A DNA stretch of 64,000 bases. Source: Physcia stellaris (lineage: Eukaryota > Ascomycota > Lecanoromycetes > Caliciales > Physciaceae). Below the pieces are notes generated by a model. It searched no databases. It was not told the DNA's origin and saw nothing but the letters and a program-made list of their open reading frames with translations. A program made the position numbers and the translations under genes. Where the stretch lies: NCBI GenBank assembly GCA_018902385.1, contig JABSSW010000071.1, positions 62,001 through 126,000 of the forward strand, read 5' to 3'. This document shows, piece by piece, positions 24,309 to 36,724 of the stretch; position 1 is the first letter of the stretch, and the number at the start of each line of letters is the position of its first letter.

Positions 24309-25936
24309 ATGTGTTTTCGGATATTTCAACAGTACCTCTCTCTTTGTTCTTCTACGGTTCTACCATTGCTGGTGCTTCTGCCTTTATGTATCTACCAACG
24401 CTACCTTTCCCCTATCAGCACTATTCCGGGCCCACAAATGGGTACTGTCGGGACCTTCTTCCAGGTATGGCATGTTTTCAAAGGTCGAATGAGCTATACT
24501 TTGGCCGAGCTCCATCGTAAGCACGGTGCTTTTGTACGGATCAGCTACAACGAGGTCAGCGTCTGCCACCCAGACGCTCTACAGATTCTCGCTGCGCCAA
24601 TCTGGAAAGGCCATTTTTACAACTTGATGGCTGTACCGAATAGCAATTACAATAACGTGATGTCTGAGCGAGATCCCAAGAAACACAATGTTATGCATAG
24701 TAACGTTGCTTCTGCATATACACTCAGCAACGCCCTGAAAAACGAGCCTGTCATTGACGAGGTGATTGAATTGATGGAACAGCGGCTCATTGACATGAGC
24801 CAGCAAAGCCAGCAAATCGAATTGGGACAGTGGTTACATCTTTGGACATTTGATCTTCTGGGAGAGATTATGTTTTTCAGTCGCTTCGGCTTTCTGGACC
24901 AGAGCAAGGATGTCGGAGGATCAATAGGAAACAATTTTTATTTGTCATTATATCTTACATCTATGGTATATATGCAGCGGTTACACTCACTACTGCTTGG
25001 TAATCTGCTATTACGTTGGATTGACTTTCAGCCGACTGAACACAATTTTAATACTGCGGTTTAACTGCATCGCAGCACGAAAAGCCCACACCGAGGCGCG
25101 GGTGGACATGGTGGAGCATTGGATGATCCAGCATGAAAAGTGGCCGGAGATATTCTTAGAGAATGACCTATCTAGCACAGTTATCTTGACGCTTGGTGCT
25201 GGAGGCGGCACAATGGGCTCTGCTTCAGAAGCGTTCTTCTACTACTTGCTCAAGGAAGACCAAAAATATCTGCGACGTCTGCAGAAGAAAACCGATGATG
25301 CGAAAACATCACAAGTACTTTCTTATCTGGAAGCTCAGCAGTTACCGTACCTGCAAGCCGTCGTAAGTGTGCAACGATCATTCATGAAGTATCCTGATTG
25401 ACAAATACTAGATCAGAGAAACTCTTCGGCTCTGACCACCGGTAGCGTGGAACCTTCCACGGGTAGTTCCCAGGGAAGGATTGATGGTGGCTGGGCGCCA
25501 CTTTCAAAAGGATGTATGATATCCTCACCCCTGACAATGTCTCGCAGAAATACTTATGATATTTTCAGACAGTCTTGAGTGTCAATCCATGGCTGATGCA
25601 CCGTAACCAAGCATGCTTTGGTACGGATGCAGCCATATACAACCCAGAGCGCTGGCTGGGCGATCCAGTCACTGTAAAGAAAATGGAGAAATATTCAATT
25701 CCGGTAAAATATTCCTACCTGGTACGTCTCCTAGACTGACAGCTTAGTAGTACGGGCTCAGCTACAATTCATGCCCAGGCAAAAATGTGGCGGCTATCGA
25801 GCTTTCCAAGATTACGGCTACTCTGATCCGAGATTTCGAATTCCGTCTTGTGGATTCTAAAGAGGAATGGAAGTACCATCAGCTTTTCGTCACTTCGCAG
25901 CACGGGTGGCCTGTGTATTTGAAGAGACGACGATGA
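24309..25936 (+). pseudogene. Decayed cytochrome P450 (microsomal, fungal)
   Basis: A once membrane-anchored fungal P450 resembling pisatin-demethylase-type enzymes. An N-terminal anchor is followed by the proline hinge SPISTIPGP. Then come GAFVRISYNEVSV, a helix-I region reading GAGGGTMGSA where AG(A/G)DT is expected, K-helix IRETLRL (ExxR intact), the PERW-type motif NPERWLGD, and a heme-ligand loop YGLSYNSCPGKN with the cysteine present but the FG-x-G part altered. Lesions: the frame changes near 25065 (just after FNTAV), and a TGA replaces the residue after RL in the RL-PP-VAWN stretch near 25434. Introns near 25363-25411 and 25703-25750 are still recognisable. With the missing helix-I aspartate this points to a real pseudogene, not only sequencing error. 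Confidence 0.85.
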
Positions 25937-27320
25937 GCAATCGCCCTAGAATCGGGGGCAATTGTGTCCCAACACAAGGACACGATTTTTGCAGCGCCGA
26001 ATCTTCTCTAGATCTATAAAGCATGTAATGGAACCATCCTGACTGGTTCTCTGTCGCCATGCAGCGGTGCAAGCCTTCTTTTACATTAATTCGTTGTGAT
26101 TTACAAGGTTACCTACAACTACAGACCTAGTGCTGTCGCTTGCCAACTACGTTCCAATTTAGCCCAGCTGCAGCAAACATGTTTAGATAAAATCGGGCGT
26201 CATGAACTTCTCAACGCTGAAAAAGCAGTGATCGGAATCAAGCGCCCTACTCCATGTCTCTATCAGTATCAGAATACAGGGGTTTTGCTACCATAAGGTA
26301 AAGCCTCAAGCCTCTGTCACGCATCCTCCCTTTCAAGTCTTCGTCTACCTAGCTATGTCTGTCGTATCCCCTTACGCTGTAACTCCCCTTAAACCCCAAT
26401 AGGCGCCGATCGCCATTTGAGTGATGGCTGCAGCTTTGACCAGAATATACTAATTGTTGCTACCGTTGTCCCTAAACTACTCTATGCTATCTCACCATCC
26501 TGCATGGAATTTGGAGAAAGGGAAAGTAAGTAAGAGTAAGCTGAAGCGGAGAGCAGATTATGCGGTAGTGACATCAAAGTTTGCCAAGGAGGGGGCGACT
26601 GCCTGGCTTGTCATTCTGGGAATTTCTGCATAGAATTGGATTAATGAAACCATATACTAGGCCTCAAAAAGGGTGGAACTAACATCCCACCCCACTCCTC
26701 AAAGGTTGGCTTGCATATAATGAGAACAGACAAGTTGAGACAAGGCTGAAGGGGTAGTAGATGGAAAGAACAGTTCCCGGACGATGCACACAGGCCTTGA
26801 TTACTGTTTGAATCTTTAAATCCAAACAATGCTACTGGAATAGCTGGTGGCCTTACACAATATTCGAAAAATATGAACTGAGGTTGTTCCACCACCGCTG
26901 CACCCTTTAGTGCTGTCAGGTTTTTTTAGACTAACTCTAAGGAAGGAATATTTCGGCAGGCAGATATGAAATGGAATGGTAGTTTTTTTTAAGATGGATA
27001 GGTGGTACATGAAGCAACGACCAGCTGATAGGATTTTTAATTCTTCGGAGATATAAATCAAAGATCGTTGATGTTCACGAGTCGACTGCTTTGTGAGTAT
27101 GCGAATTGGTGCGTTTGAAACGACCAGTTCAACGCAGGCAAGATGATTGAGTTCAGTTATTCACTGTAAAGCAAAAAATATGTGGCAAGGCTGCAAGTTT
27201 GGATAGCATTTCTTTTGAATGTTTTCTTGGTCACCACAATTTCTTCGTCAGCGTTCCCACTCCGACAACAAGGCGAAAATATCAGCATACCTTGGCCATG
27301 ACTTCATCCCCAAAAACTCC
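25937..27320. other. Intergenic, no gene seen
   Basis: Ordinary composition. Frames are all under 90 codons, with no recognisable motif and no plausible exon chain. It follows the P450 remnant and ends at the stop of the oxidoreductase. Confidence 0.45.
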
Positions 27321-28592
27321 TTAGGATGTATCCGCAACGCGATACACAAGCTTCTCCCCACTCACCTTCCCCTCCCGCATCTCCTGCAAGCCCTCCAACA
27401 CCCCACCCAGCCCACCTTGCCTCACACTCGCCGGATGCCCCTTGATCTTCCCCTCCCTCAGCAAGCCCTCCGCAACTCCGACAAACATATTCGCGAACCT
27501 CGCATCCTCCTCCTTCGCTGGTATATTCGGCATCTTCCCCGCCCCTGATCCAACGAAACCCACTTCCTCGCCGACGGCTGTGTAGCCGATCGTGGCTTTG
27601 ACGTCTACGTCCTCGCGTGGGAAGTCTTTGATGCCAAGCAGAGCGGAGTAGCGCGGCTTAGAGGAGGAGGAGGTGGAAGAGGAGAGAGCATCGGCACAGA
27701 TTTGGAGAGAAGAGCCTTCGGAAACGCAGTCGAAGGCGTGCTGGAGGGTGTTGGCGGTGTGCTCCCGGATCTTGCGGCCACAGTCGGGATCACGGTAGTC
27801 GAAGATAGCGTCTGCGCCGACTTGGCGGAGGAGGGGCGCGTTGCGGGGGAGCAGGTTGTGACGACGTTCAGGCCGGAGCTTTTGGTGTGGTAGTATTAGC
27901 TGCTGGAGCTTCTTCACAGCTTGTGGCTGTCTAATAGGGTATACAAGAGACAAAATATATAGAGAGACCGAGAGAAAAGAGAGCAGGGAAAATTGAAATG
28001 ATAAAACATGATTGAACATTCTTGAACATAAAGTCACAAGAGGATGTGGGGTACACTCACAGTTTCGCAAATTGAATGGCCAGCGTTCCTGTAGCGGTCG
28101 AGCCACCATAGATGAGCACCGATGCTTTACCGTCACCCTCCACTGACCCGCCGGTCGGCAACGGCAGCTCCAAACTCTGATACAGCCCCTGCCCAACCGT
28201 CACAACACCGACTCCGAGTGTCGCCGCTTCCTCAAAGCTCATCTCGTCGGGGATCAAGATCTGGAGATCCCCCTTGGCGACAATGTACTCGGCGAAAGTC
28301 CCGTCTTCGAGCTGCAAGTTGTTCGAGCCATGGCAGAACCCGCAAACTCGATCCCCTTCTTAAATGCTTTTTTGACTTTCGGGCCGACTTCGAGCACGGT
28401 GCCGGAGTAGTCGCAGCCGACTAGAGCGCCGGGGGTGGCGAGGAAGTCGATGTGCTTCCAGTCTGTGGGGTTGAGTGCGATGGCGGAGGTTTTGACTAGG
28501 ATGTAGTCGTCGCGGAGACGGGGGATAGCGCGGGAGGTAGTGAGGCGGGCCGAGCCAGAGCTGACGATTTCAATGGCTTTCTGTGTAGTCAT
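27321..28592 (-). CDS. Zinc-type medium-chain oxidoreductase, two frame breaks
   Basis: A predicted NADPH-dependent quinone/enoyl reductase-like member of the medium-chain dehydrogenase superfamily. Exon 1 is 28592-28061 and exon 2 is 27878-27321. The GroES-like half is clear ([31 protein letters not shown], then CGFCHG), as is the nucleotide-binding half ([42 protein letters not shown]). Two one-base frame changes interrupt the conserved sequence, both at homopolymers: a G run at 28353-28356 (minus sense) between FKKG and DRVCGF, and a C run in minus sense near 27847-27851 between TTCSP and RNAPLL. Otherwise the conserved residues look intact. This may be a functional gene with sequencing or assembly indels, or a young pseudogene. 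Confidence 0.8.
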
Positions 28593-29328
28593 CTTGGCCT
28601 ACAGCTGATGATTTTGTAGACTTCAAAAGGAAAGTTCCACTGGTCCTTCCGAGATGTTCAAATGCTTGCTTCTTCCTATGAGGCGAAAGAATGGCAAGAT
28701 CAAATAGGAAAACACAGATGACAAGATTGGAGACAGAAATTGAGAAAGAACAATCCTGCTACTCGCTTTTTCATATGATCATTGACTCACTTTAACTGTT
28801 GTACGTACGCTAATTCATCTGCTTATCAATATGTGTGATAGTGATCATGATTCTTGCTAGTGTGGCTGCTTAGAAATAGAAGATGGTAAGCTACGTCATC
28901 GGTCTCCACAAGAAAGGAGGATACTTATGAAACACAAGATCGCAGTCTATACAGCCCTCAAAACAGGTAGGTTATGCTTATTGTAGGGGCTCATTCTTAC
29001 TTGCATCTGTGAGGCCTACTAAGGGCTACAGAATAATAAAGATTCATCGGCCTAACGCCGAGCGCATAAGACCATTATGGAAATATCTTCTTATTGGTCC
29101 GCTTTTCCTTTTGGCGCTAAATTTCAGTGGGGCGTTTCCAGAGGATGTGCATATCCCGGCAAACATACTGAGGATTTTCATGTTAGTGCATTTCTGCCTA
29201 CAAGCTTCGCGAGCTGAAGCCTGTTCCTTCAACGACTAAAACGAAAGGGGACATCCCCTCCAAATGTATATATAGATCTATCGCCAGGAAATCTTTCCAC
29301 TAATGTGCATAATTCACTTGCGCCGACA
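28593..29328. promoter_or_regulatory. Divergent intergenic region with TATA-like element
   Basis: The region is shared by the oxidoreductase (-) and the F-box-like gene (+). A TATATATAG string at about 29267-29275 lies ~55-60 bp before the F-box-like start codon and is a candidate core promoter for it. Nothing else is recognisable. Confidence 0.4.
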
Positions 29329-30997
29329 ATGCCTCCCACCCTCCTCGATCTCCAGCCCGAACTTCAGCTCACAATCGCCGACGCTCTAGCTCCAGACTAC
29401 ACAGGCTTGGGCGACAATGACGTCCGAAAGAAGTATGACGACGACGGCATGTCCGCACCCACGCGGGACGCCGAGCGACGAGATCGAGAAAAGCAAAGTA
29501 GAAGGACCCTCATGAACTGGAGCTGCACGTCGAGATTCTTCCGCGCTCTTTTAGCACCTCATATCTTCAAATCCATCGTTCTACGCAATGATGAGAAGAA
29601 TGCGGCTTCGGTTAAGGCTATTGAGCAGCATCCTGAGTATTCAAACCACGTTCAGGAATTACTGTTCATTGGATACGCGCCGGGTGACGCTAGGCGAGAG
29701 GACCCGGCTTTCAGTGACGTGGGGGGTATTCTTCCTGGGATTGTGGCTGATGTCTTGAGAGATTTGAGGGTTTTTCCTAATTTGAAGACTTTGGCTGTGG
29801 AGTTTGATTTCAATTTTGAGGAATATGAGGAGTGGGAAGAGGAGGGGGTGGATCTAACGAGTGAGCCCGAGACGGAGGAAGAGATGGAGCGAAATGAGGG
29901 AGAGGAGGCGTGGAGAGCTCTGATGGTCAAGGTTTGGGAGGCCATATCCCGGAATGAAGGGGGTGTGATTCGGAAACTGGTAGGTTGATCTTACTTTTCT
30001 ATTCTTCCCCTGTTCATGTTATTCCTTGCAAAACCCATCTCTACTTCTGAGCTTTTCCCATGGAACTCTCGTGTAGAAGTAAAGGGAAGCTTTTTTTGCA
30101 TTTTTCGAGGACTATCACTTCGTTCCAAGACCCATGTCACCCTGGGACCGAGGCTTCGGATATTTTGAGAACGGCAGCAAGCTAATCCCATCACACCCTC
30201 AGGCAATCAACAACCTCTACTATAAACGAGTCTCCACCTTCAACACTACGCCTTTCCACAGCTTTCTCAACCACATCGAAGAGTTCACTCTCTCCATCTA
30301 CGGTGGCGATAACGGCGCCGGATGGAACACCAACACATGCGAAATTTGGTCCCACTTCGTCGGAAAACTCGACGTATTCTTCTTCAACCACCTCTCCAGC
30401 GTCACCAGCCTCACCCTCAAAGCCACCGAAAACGCTCCACTGGGCTTAGAAGGCAGGAACCACGCTCCGCTCGTCCTACGCAAAGACCACCTGCCTTTAC
30501 TCAAAAGCTTGCATCTCGAGTGGGTTTTCATCGGGCCGGAACTCCGCGACTTCCTCGTCGGGCACGCGGACACGTTGGAGCAATTACATCTACGCAATGG
30601 CCTCGCAGAGACCAACACTGGTATGTCTGACGATGGCATTCACTGGTGGGAAGTGTTCGACGCCATCTCATCGGCTAAGCCACCCAAGCTCCGAGCTTTC
30701 AAGATCACGGAAGATCGTCCTGCGCCGCTCCCCAGTGATGCAGCTGATTTTCATGATGATTTGAAGGATGCTGAGGAGGAGGGGAACGAGGCTGAAATTG
30801 GGGTGGCGAAGGGAAATGCGGAGAGGGGAGAGGGAAGGGTGTGGGCGCATATATCTGTGGATGATAAGTATGGGATGCTGTTTGAAGATCAAGAGCAGAA
30901 TTTCGTAAGTATGAGTGAGGGAAAAGATCAGGGTGCTTGGGAGCGGTTGATGGATCTTGTGAAGGGGAATGGTGGAGATGGGGAAATCGGTTGGTGA
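29329..30997 (+). CDS. F-box-like protein, hypothetical
   Basis: Predicted 512-aa protein from two exons (29329-29979 and 30110-30997). The N-terminus (LLDLQPELQLTIADAL, then LMNWSCTSRFFRALLAPHIF) follows the pattern of fungal F-box proteins, with Leu/Pro at the start and a Trp/Cys/Arg-Phe helix before a capping segment. The rest shows leucine-spaced segments (TSLTLKATENAPL, LKSLHLEWVFIGPELRDF, TLEQLHLRNGLAETN), consistent with an irregular leucine-rich fold. The acidic stretch in exon 1 and the Glu-rich stretch near the C-terminus are probably loops. If correct it would be a substrate adaptor of an SCF ubiquitin ligase. The 130-bp intron joins IRKL to DYHFVPRPMS. I chose the ATG at 29329; no upstream in-frame ATG was supported. 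Confidence 0.72.
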
Positions 30998-32341
30998 GGA
31001 ACCGACTTTGCTAGGTGGGAAAAGGATGGTAAAGAACCCCCAACCTATGCATCTCAACAGCAAAATACTTTTAAAAAATAGAATTTGGCTTTGAGGACTC
31101 CTGATCGGAGCGTCATTGCACGGTTTGTGCATCCGGTATATCTTGGGGAGCCTTAGGTAGCAGTCAGCGAATTCCTATTCCCAGTCTACGGCCCCCAAAA
31201 CCTCTACCGTCTGGCTCATTGATACTAAACTCGAACCACTATCCCCCATTTTATTCCACAAGCCAATCGAGTCATACTAGTAAGTAGACATTCCATCCAG
31301 CAACCAAAATGCGAAGAAGTAAACCCTCAACGTGCCCGCCAACTCCTTCCCACTACATCGAACAAGAGCACACAAGTAACCCAGCATATCAGGGAAAACT
31401 TTGGATCATACAAAACATCACTTATAGATCTCAATTCCTTACCCATGCACTGGTCGACGGTAGCACTTCATGTTCCGCTCAGAAGGTGCTTCAGGGCCTG
31501 GCTCTCCCTACTTCTTAGCTAAGTGCCACCTAGATTCGAAGTGCGAAGCCACTGCTGCATGGAATAGGCGGGGCAAGCATCCTTGATCCATATTTATGTT
31601 TTTTATAGAGAGGACTTGAGGAAACTCTTGGGATGAGAGGGAGTTAGGTACGGTAATTGGGGTTGCTGGGATTGGTGGCTCTTGGTGTAGCAGTAATTTG
31701 TGGGCGTGGCTCTTTGCGGAGAAGATGAGATGAGATTGAGTCTAAGGCGACAGATTGGTCATGTCTTCACTGAGGGCAGGTCGAAAAACTCTGTTTGGGT
31801 GGGAGAGATCATTGAGTTCTAGCTTATGGATCGCGGTGTCTTTCGAAGGACGGTAATTGACATTTTTGGGGAAGGACTCTACATGTAGATAGCGAAAAGG
31901 TGCAAAGATGTTAATGAGTTGAAGAAATTATTTAGGCTTCGAGACTTTTGCCTTGCGTTCTCTATCTTGAAGTAAATTCGGCCGTAAGTGCAGCAGATGT
32001 TAAAGTAGATTGCTAGAAAAGTACGACGATAGCCGGGGACCAGGAAATCAGTCTCTGAATCACTGCCGCCTGAGACCCTATTGGCATGGCTGTACAGAGT
32101 TCGGCAGTTCTCATGCGGTCTCGAGGATATAGACCGTATCTATATTTGGAAGGTTTGGAAGAGCGCTGTGTCTTCGTTTGACGGATTGTATCGCTTGTAG
32201 CTAGATTCCGAGGAAATAAGATTCAGAAATACAGAATGATCTGGTGAATCTGTCTTGAAGCCCGGGAGTGTGGTTGCATTGCTTCGGAATAGAGAGGATT
32301 TGCGCCGTCCATGGTGTTTGCCAAATCGGAGCGCTCATTGC
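30998..32341. other. Intergenic between convergent genes, no gene seen
   Basis: Ordinary composition. Open frames are short, and the 154-codon minus frame at 30668-31132 is a shadow of the F-box-like gene. No promoter, RNA or repeat is evident. Confidence 0.45.
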
Positions 32342-33857
32342 TCATTGCTCCGATGCTGGGATAATTGTTGATTCCCATATCACCAATCTTTCTCTGTGCA
32401 CCTGGGCAGCACCTTCGAAGTCACCTCGGGTCACCAACCATCGCTCAAGCTTGAGCATCCACCTTTGCACCTCACCGTCATCATTACCCCAACAAGACCT
32501 TCCCCATTCAATCGCTGCGCGCAGACTCGTCTCGGCCTCCTGGGTCTCTCCAAGCCCATATTGTGCTCCTGCTAAATAGTCAAGCCCCAGAATGCGGAGT
32601 TTGTCTGGTGCATCCGAAGTGATTACCACCTCCGCCATCTTCCGAGCCCCACCGAAGTTGCCTTGGATCAAATTGCTCCGAGCTAGCTCCAAGCGGACAT
32701 ATGACGTTCGAGGATCATACAGGCCTAGAATGTCTTCACATTCGCGAAGTAATGCCTGGTGTGAAGTTTCCTGAGGGCTCAAAGCAAAATATGAATCCAA
32801 ACGCGCCATCTTAAGTTGGTGATCAATGCTCGATCTATGAAAGGGTCCTAGTACGCTTGTGAAAACCTCGCACAAAATTTGACAAGACTGAAGAACAATG
32901 TCTTCAAAGTCCAATTCACTGGTTGAGGCAAACCATCCACAAATGAGGCGGAGAGGGTGCGATTCACCAAGTTTTAGCTGTGCCATTGCGGAAAATTGAC
33001 GAAGGATCGCCAGAGATACTTCAGGTCTACCGGCCGCCGCCCAAAAAATACTAATGGTTATGCAAAGATCTATCAGGGTGTCAGGATGCTCTTCTCGAAC
33101 GATTTCTTTGATACCACCTGTGGCGGCTCTCAATACTACACCTGCTTCTTCCCAACGAGAATCAAAGAAAAGTCCAATAGCCAGAGAACACTGATCTCGA
33201 AATTTCTTAATTGGTGGCTCTGAGTCGAATTGCGCTTTAGTCGAACGACAACAAGATTTCCCATCATCTCCCACCCAAATCCCAGCTTCAAAGCAGCCTT
33301 TGTGGTAGTCTCGGACAGTGATAAATATTTGTTCTGGCAGCGCCAGTACCTCAGGGGTCCGGATAGGAGAACCAAGGGGAGTATAACACTTGACAGCCTC
33401 AGGTGTCTTCGAAGCTGCTCGTTGAGCAAGAAGATCGTCGATTGATTCATCTCGTCGCTGGCAATAGCGAAGGATTTCGGCCAAGTCCACTGCTCGACCA
33501 CGGACAGTGAAATGCGACTTTTTTCCCTTTTGCTCTCGCTCGGAATATTTGCGAGCCATGGCCCTCATTTCGAATTTCTTGTTTTTCTTGTCAATTCCCC
33601 ATTTTTTGATGTGTTTCTTGTAGACATTTTCTCTAAAACACGATGAGTATCCGGTCAAGGGCATACTATAGAGCGGCTTACGATGATTTGAAACCATGCT
33701 CGTCCTCCATGATACGCATGACTTCTGCAAGAGTGTTTTTACGGTACAGATACAAATCTTGGATGTGCTCCTTGTGTCTTGCCCAATCCGTTTCGGTGGC
33801 CCAAGCAGTGGGTTTATGACCAGGAACTATGGTCCCAGAAGGAAGGAACGTCGCCAT
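32342..33857 (-). CDS. Clr5-domain protein with helical-repeat C-terminus
   Basis: Two exons (33857-33682 and 33632-32342) encode 488 aa. Residues ~18-75 (TDWARHKEHIQDLYLYRK, LAEVMRIMEDEHGFKSS, ENVYKKHIKKWGI) match the fungal Clr5 domain, a Myb-like N-terminal module named after fission yeast Clr5. The intron falls inside it. The following basic segment (KKNKKFEMRAMARKYSER) could aid DNA binding or nuclear import. From ~residue 180 on, paired helices with TPR-like spacing are suggested (AGAQYGLGETQEAETSLRAA; ARSNLIQGNFGGARKM). The function of such fungal proteins is generally unknown. A nuclear role is an inference. The neighbours give no functional hint. Confidence 0.82.
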
Positions 33858-35202
33858 TTCACAAGGCCGAGGATGTGAAAATTGGAAGATAGAGTTGGGA
33901 GTTGATGCTAGGTCAAGTCTGCCGTGTGTAGAGGTGTGTAAGGGTTCTAGGGGAGACGGTCTTCTTTTAACCTTTGATTACGGGGAAATATCGGCATCAT
34001 ACTCAGCGGTTGACCGACCGAGTGGTCATATGATGGTCTCCGGCACGAGGAAGGCTGTGAGGCTGAATCATTGGGCGCTACGAAAGTGCCATGCATGATG
34101 CAGCATTGGGGGTGAAGCTAACCGAGAAGGCGTCCACCAAGATCAGCCGACAGCTACGAGGCAGCCCGAGAACTTTAGTACCCTTCTATCTGTCTGGAAT
34201 CGCTTACCTGCAAGAGACGAGACTCAGCTGTTGGCCTATTTTGGCTTCGTTCGGTTGCTAGACCGAGTAATCTGCAATATTGCGCTATCACACTATTGGA
34301 TGTGACCATTCATCAGGCTCTGTGCACTCGGATCCCGTTACAGAAGTTTCTCGCATGAAGCGCTAACTAGTTTCAGTCCTTGTGCGTTGGCTATGAAACA
34401 CCACAACTAAATTGGCGGACAACAAAGGACTCTTTGCCGAAAGTTTCTTGCGTCTGTCATGTAAATGGCGACCACTTCGGCAAGTCTCCAATGCGGTGGG
34501 ATAAGCCCGCGCATTTGCACACGACGCACACGTTCCCTAAGCACCAACTCGTTCTCCAAGGGATTGGTTGGTTGGAGGTCGGAGGAAAAGTTTCCAGAAA
34601 GTCTTGCTTATCAAACTTCCCAAAGTCCCACACATACACTTCCATGTGTCTGACATCCTAGTACAAACTTGATTCAAATATGGTAAAGGGCCGAGAACAC
34701 GATGAGAGAGGTTCAATTGGGGCGCCCTACAGTCCACACTCGGACAGGGCATCCAAAGTCATCTGCAGGCGACGATGATGGAAGGAGAGCATTGATACCG
34801 GCAAAACAAGCTCGCTACGAACTTTGCCATCATGATGATAAGCTCCGTCGCATCTCGCAGAAGTTCCTCGCAGGCACTTACCCTCGGCCTCCATTCGACT
34901 TTCTCAGAAGTCCTCCTGCCACTCTTACCCATGGCTCAATCCTTCGGTGCAGAACAACAAAAGTTCTCTGCATGCCCTCAGGTCACGCGAATGAGTCTGA
35001 TTGTCAGCGACTTTACGAAAGTTCCGCACAGCTTCCATGTGCCAAAGAGGCAGTGAGTGAATCTACCCTCGCGATAGATATAAATCCCCCATCTCGCCAT
35101 GAAGATTCGAACATCCCCAGACTCTTGACAGACACTCACCTCCGAACCAACAATTCACCAGCAACCACCATCTGTTTTTCCATTCTCCGCAAGCTTGTAG
35201 AT
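33858..35202. other. Intergenic with TATA-like element near right end
   Basis: No recognisable protein is encoded. The plus frame 34702-35238 (178 codons) overlaps the upstream region of the small gene at 35203 and has no family features. A GATATAAAT string at about 35077-35085, about 120 bp before that start, followed by a C/A-rich leader, looks like a core promoter and 5' UTR. Confidence 0.4.
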
Positions 35203-35550
35203 ATGTCGACTAAACAGCCCAGCAACGTCGTAAGCTGAATTCTTACCCCAACTTGACTGTCCAGACTCTAACAAGCTCCGCAGAATTATCCACCCACCGG
35301 AAAATCTTCCGACCCCCTGAAATCTCAGCGCCAGGGGGCCTTGAGCACCTCGGCCCAGAAAGTCACTACGAGCAGCTCCACCAAAGCAACCAACGGCTCA
35401 GCATCTTTCCATAATGAAGATCCCGCCCGTTGCCAAGGAGGTGGAGGGAGCTCCCAGGCTACCTCGGGTCAAAGCTGGGCGTTGGGAAGATGGCTCGAGC
35501 AGGGTCCGCGAGATGAGCCTTGGAACAAGTTCAGTGGGGGAAGGCAGTAG
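35203..35550 (+). CDS. Small hypothetical protein, 97 aa
   Basis: A nine-codon first exon (MSTKQPSNV) is followed by a 54-bp intron with GTAAGC/GCAG ends (35230-35283). The second exon continues NYPPTGKSSDPLKSQRQ and ends WNKFSGGRQ, in phase throughout. The product is Ser/Thr/Gln/Gly-rich, probably disordered, and ends in a Trp-rich basic stretch (WALGRWLEQGPRDEPW). No signal peptide, membrane segment or known domain is visible. A TATA-like element about 120 bp upstream and the clean splice signals support it. I do not recognise the family. Confidence 0.55.
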
Positions 35551-36724
35551 AGGGGGAGTTCAGCGGAGAAATGAAGAAGGTTGATAGCAGCTGAGACGGA
35601 CGCTGTTACCGAGGGGGATTTAGCTAGCCGGTCAATCTAAGATCTGAATTGGGAAATCCTGGGCTTATCCTATGTGATTACTGGAGAGCGATATTACTTC
35701 AAACCTCTAGAGAGATCATAAACATCATGACTTTAGGAGTAATAGGGTGTAATAGGTCTGACCTCAGGTAATTTGAGGGATGGATGCAAGGACGCCAAAG
35801 TCACTTCCCGGCGGCCGGCTTCTTTCCCGGGCCTCCCGGCCAAACCGGCTTTGTTAGGGAGCTAACCTTGATTGGAAGCCAAGGCTTGGCAGGATCCTTG
35901 TGTCAGTTCGAGACAGACTTTACTACGAGTCTCCTCCAAGAGTCTCGAGCATTTTCATGACCTATGGGCCTTTCAGTGTAGCTATTTCGATAGACGAGAT
36001 CGCTGCCAGCGGCAGAGAATACTCAGGAACAAGGTCACGATGATGCTCGGCAACAGTGTGCCTGGCTGCTGCGAGATCGTTATGCTATGCTCTTGAGTCA
36101 CCTCTGGACTCAACTTTTGAGGCTCGGTTAGGCAGAGGTACCTCTCCGAAGTGCCTGTAGAAAGAACTAATAAGGCCATGCTGAATGGCAGTCGCGGTTA
36201 ATCAGCTCGTCATGCAGCTCTTCCGACCGAAACCGACAGGAAGCTATTTGAGCATCTCAAGACCGAGAAAGTGACGCCATAGACAACGCCTGAGCTCGCA
36301 AATGCAACAGGCGTGGATCCTGTGCTAATGGGTAGGTCCCGACAAGGATGAATGTACCTATCTAGATAATACGACCGGTAGAGCATATATCAACCAGCGC
36401 GGCCCCTTCAGCATCTGGCTTCGATGGGAGCCGTTCGCAAGATCGATACCGAGATATTTCTCTTTACCTATTTTTCTAATGTAATCTCTTATTTGATGTC
36501 TTCTCGATGTTCTGCGCCGTCAACTTACTACTGAATGCTAACATGACTGCGTCGCGGTCACCACTGGTCCGCTTTCTCCTTTCTTTGATCTCTACGAGTA
36601 TAATCATAGCGATGCTATAATGCTTAATGCTGTATTACCAAGGGGGATTATATACTGATTAAAATTGTCATCGGACAGAGGCTGCTACGAGATATTTTGA
36701 GGCCAACAACCCATGGTAGAGCGT
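35551..36724. other. Intergenic between convergent genes, no gene seen
   Basis: Ordinary composition with short frames only. No repeat, RNA gene or distinctive motif is recognised. Confidence 0.45.

Noticed and set aside
31201-31260. tRNA-like B-box (GGTTCGA on the minus strand near 31232)
   Set aside because: No matching A-box, acceptor stem or cloverleaf could be formed around it.
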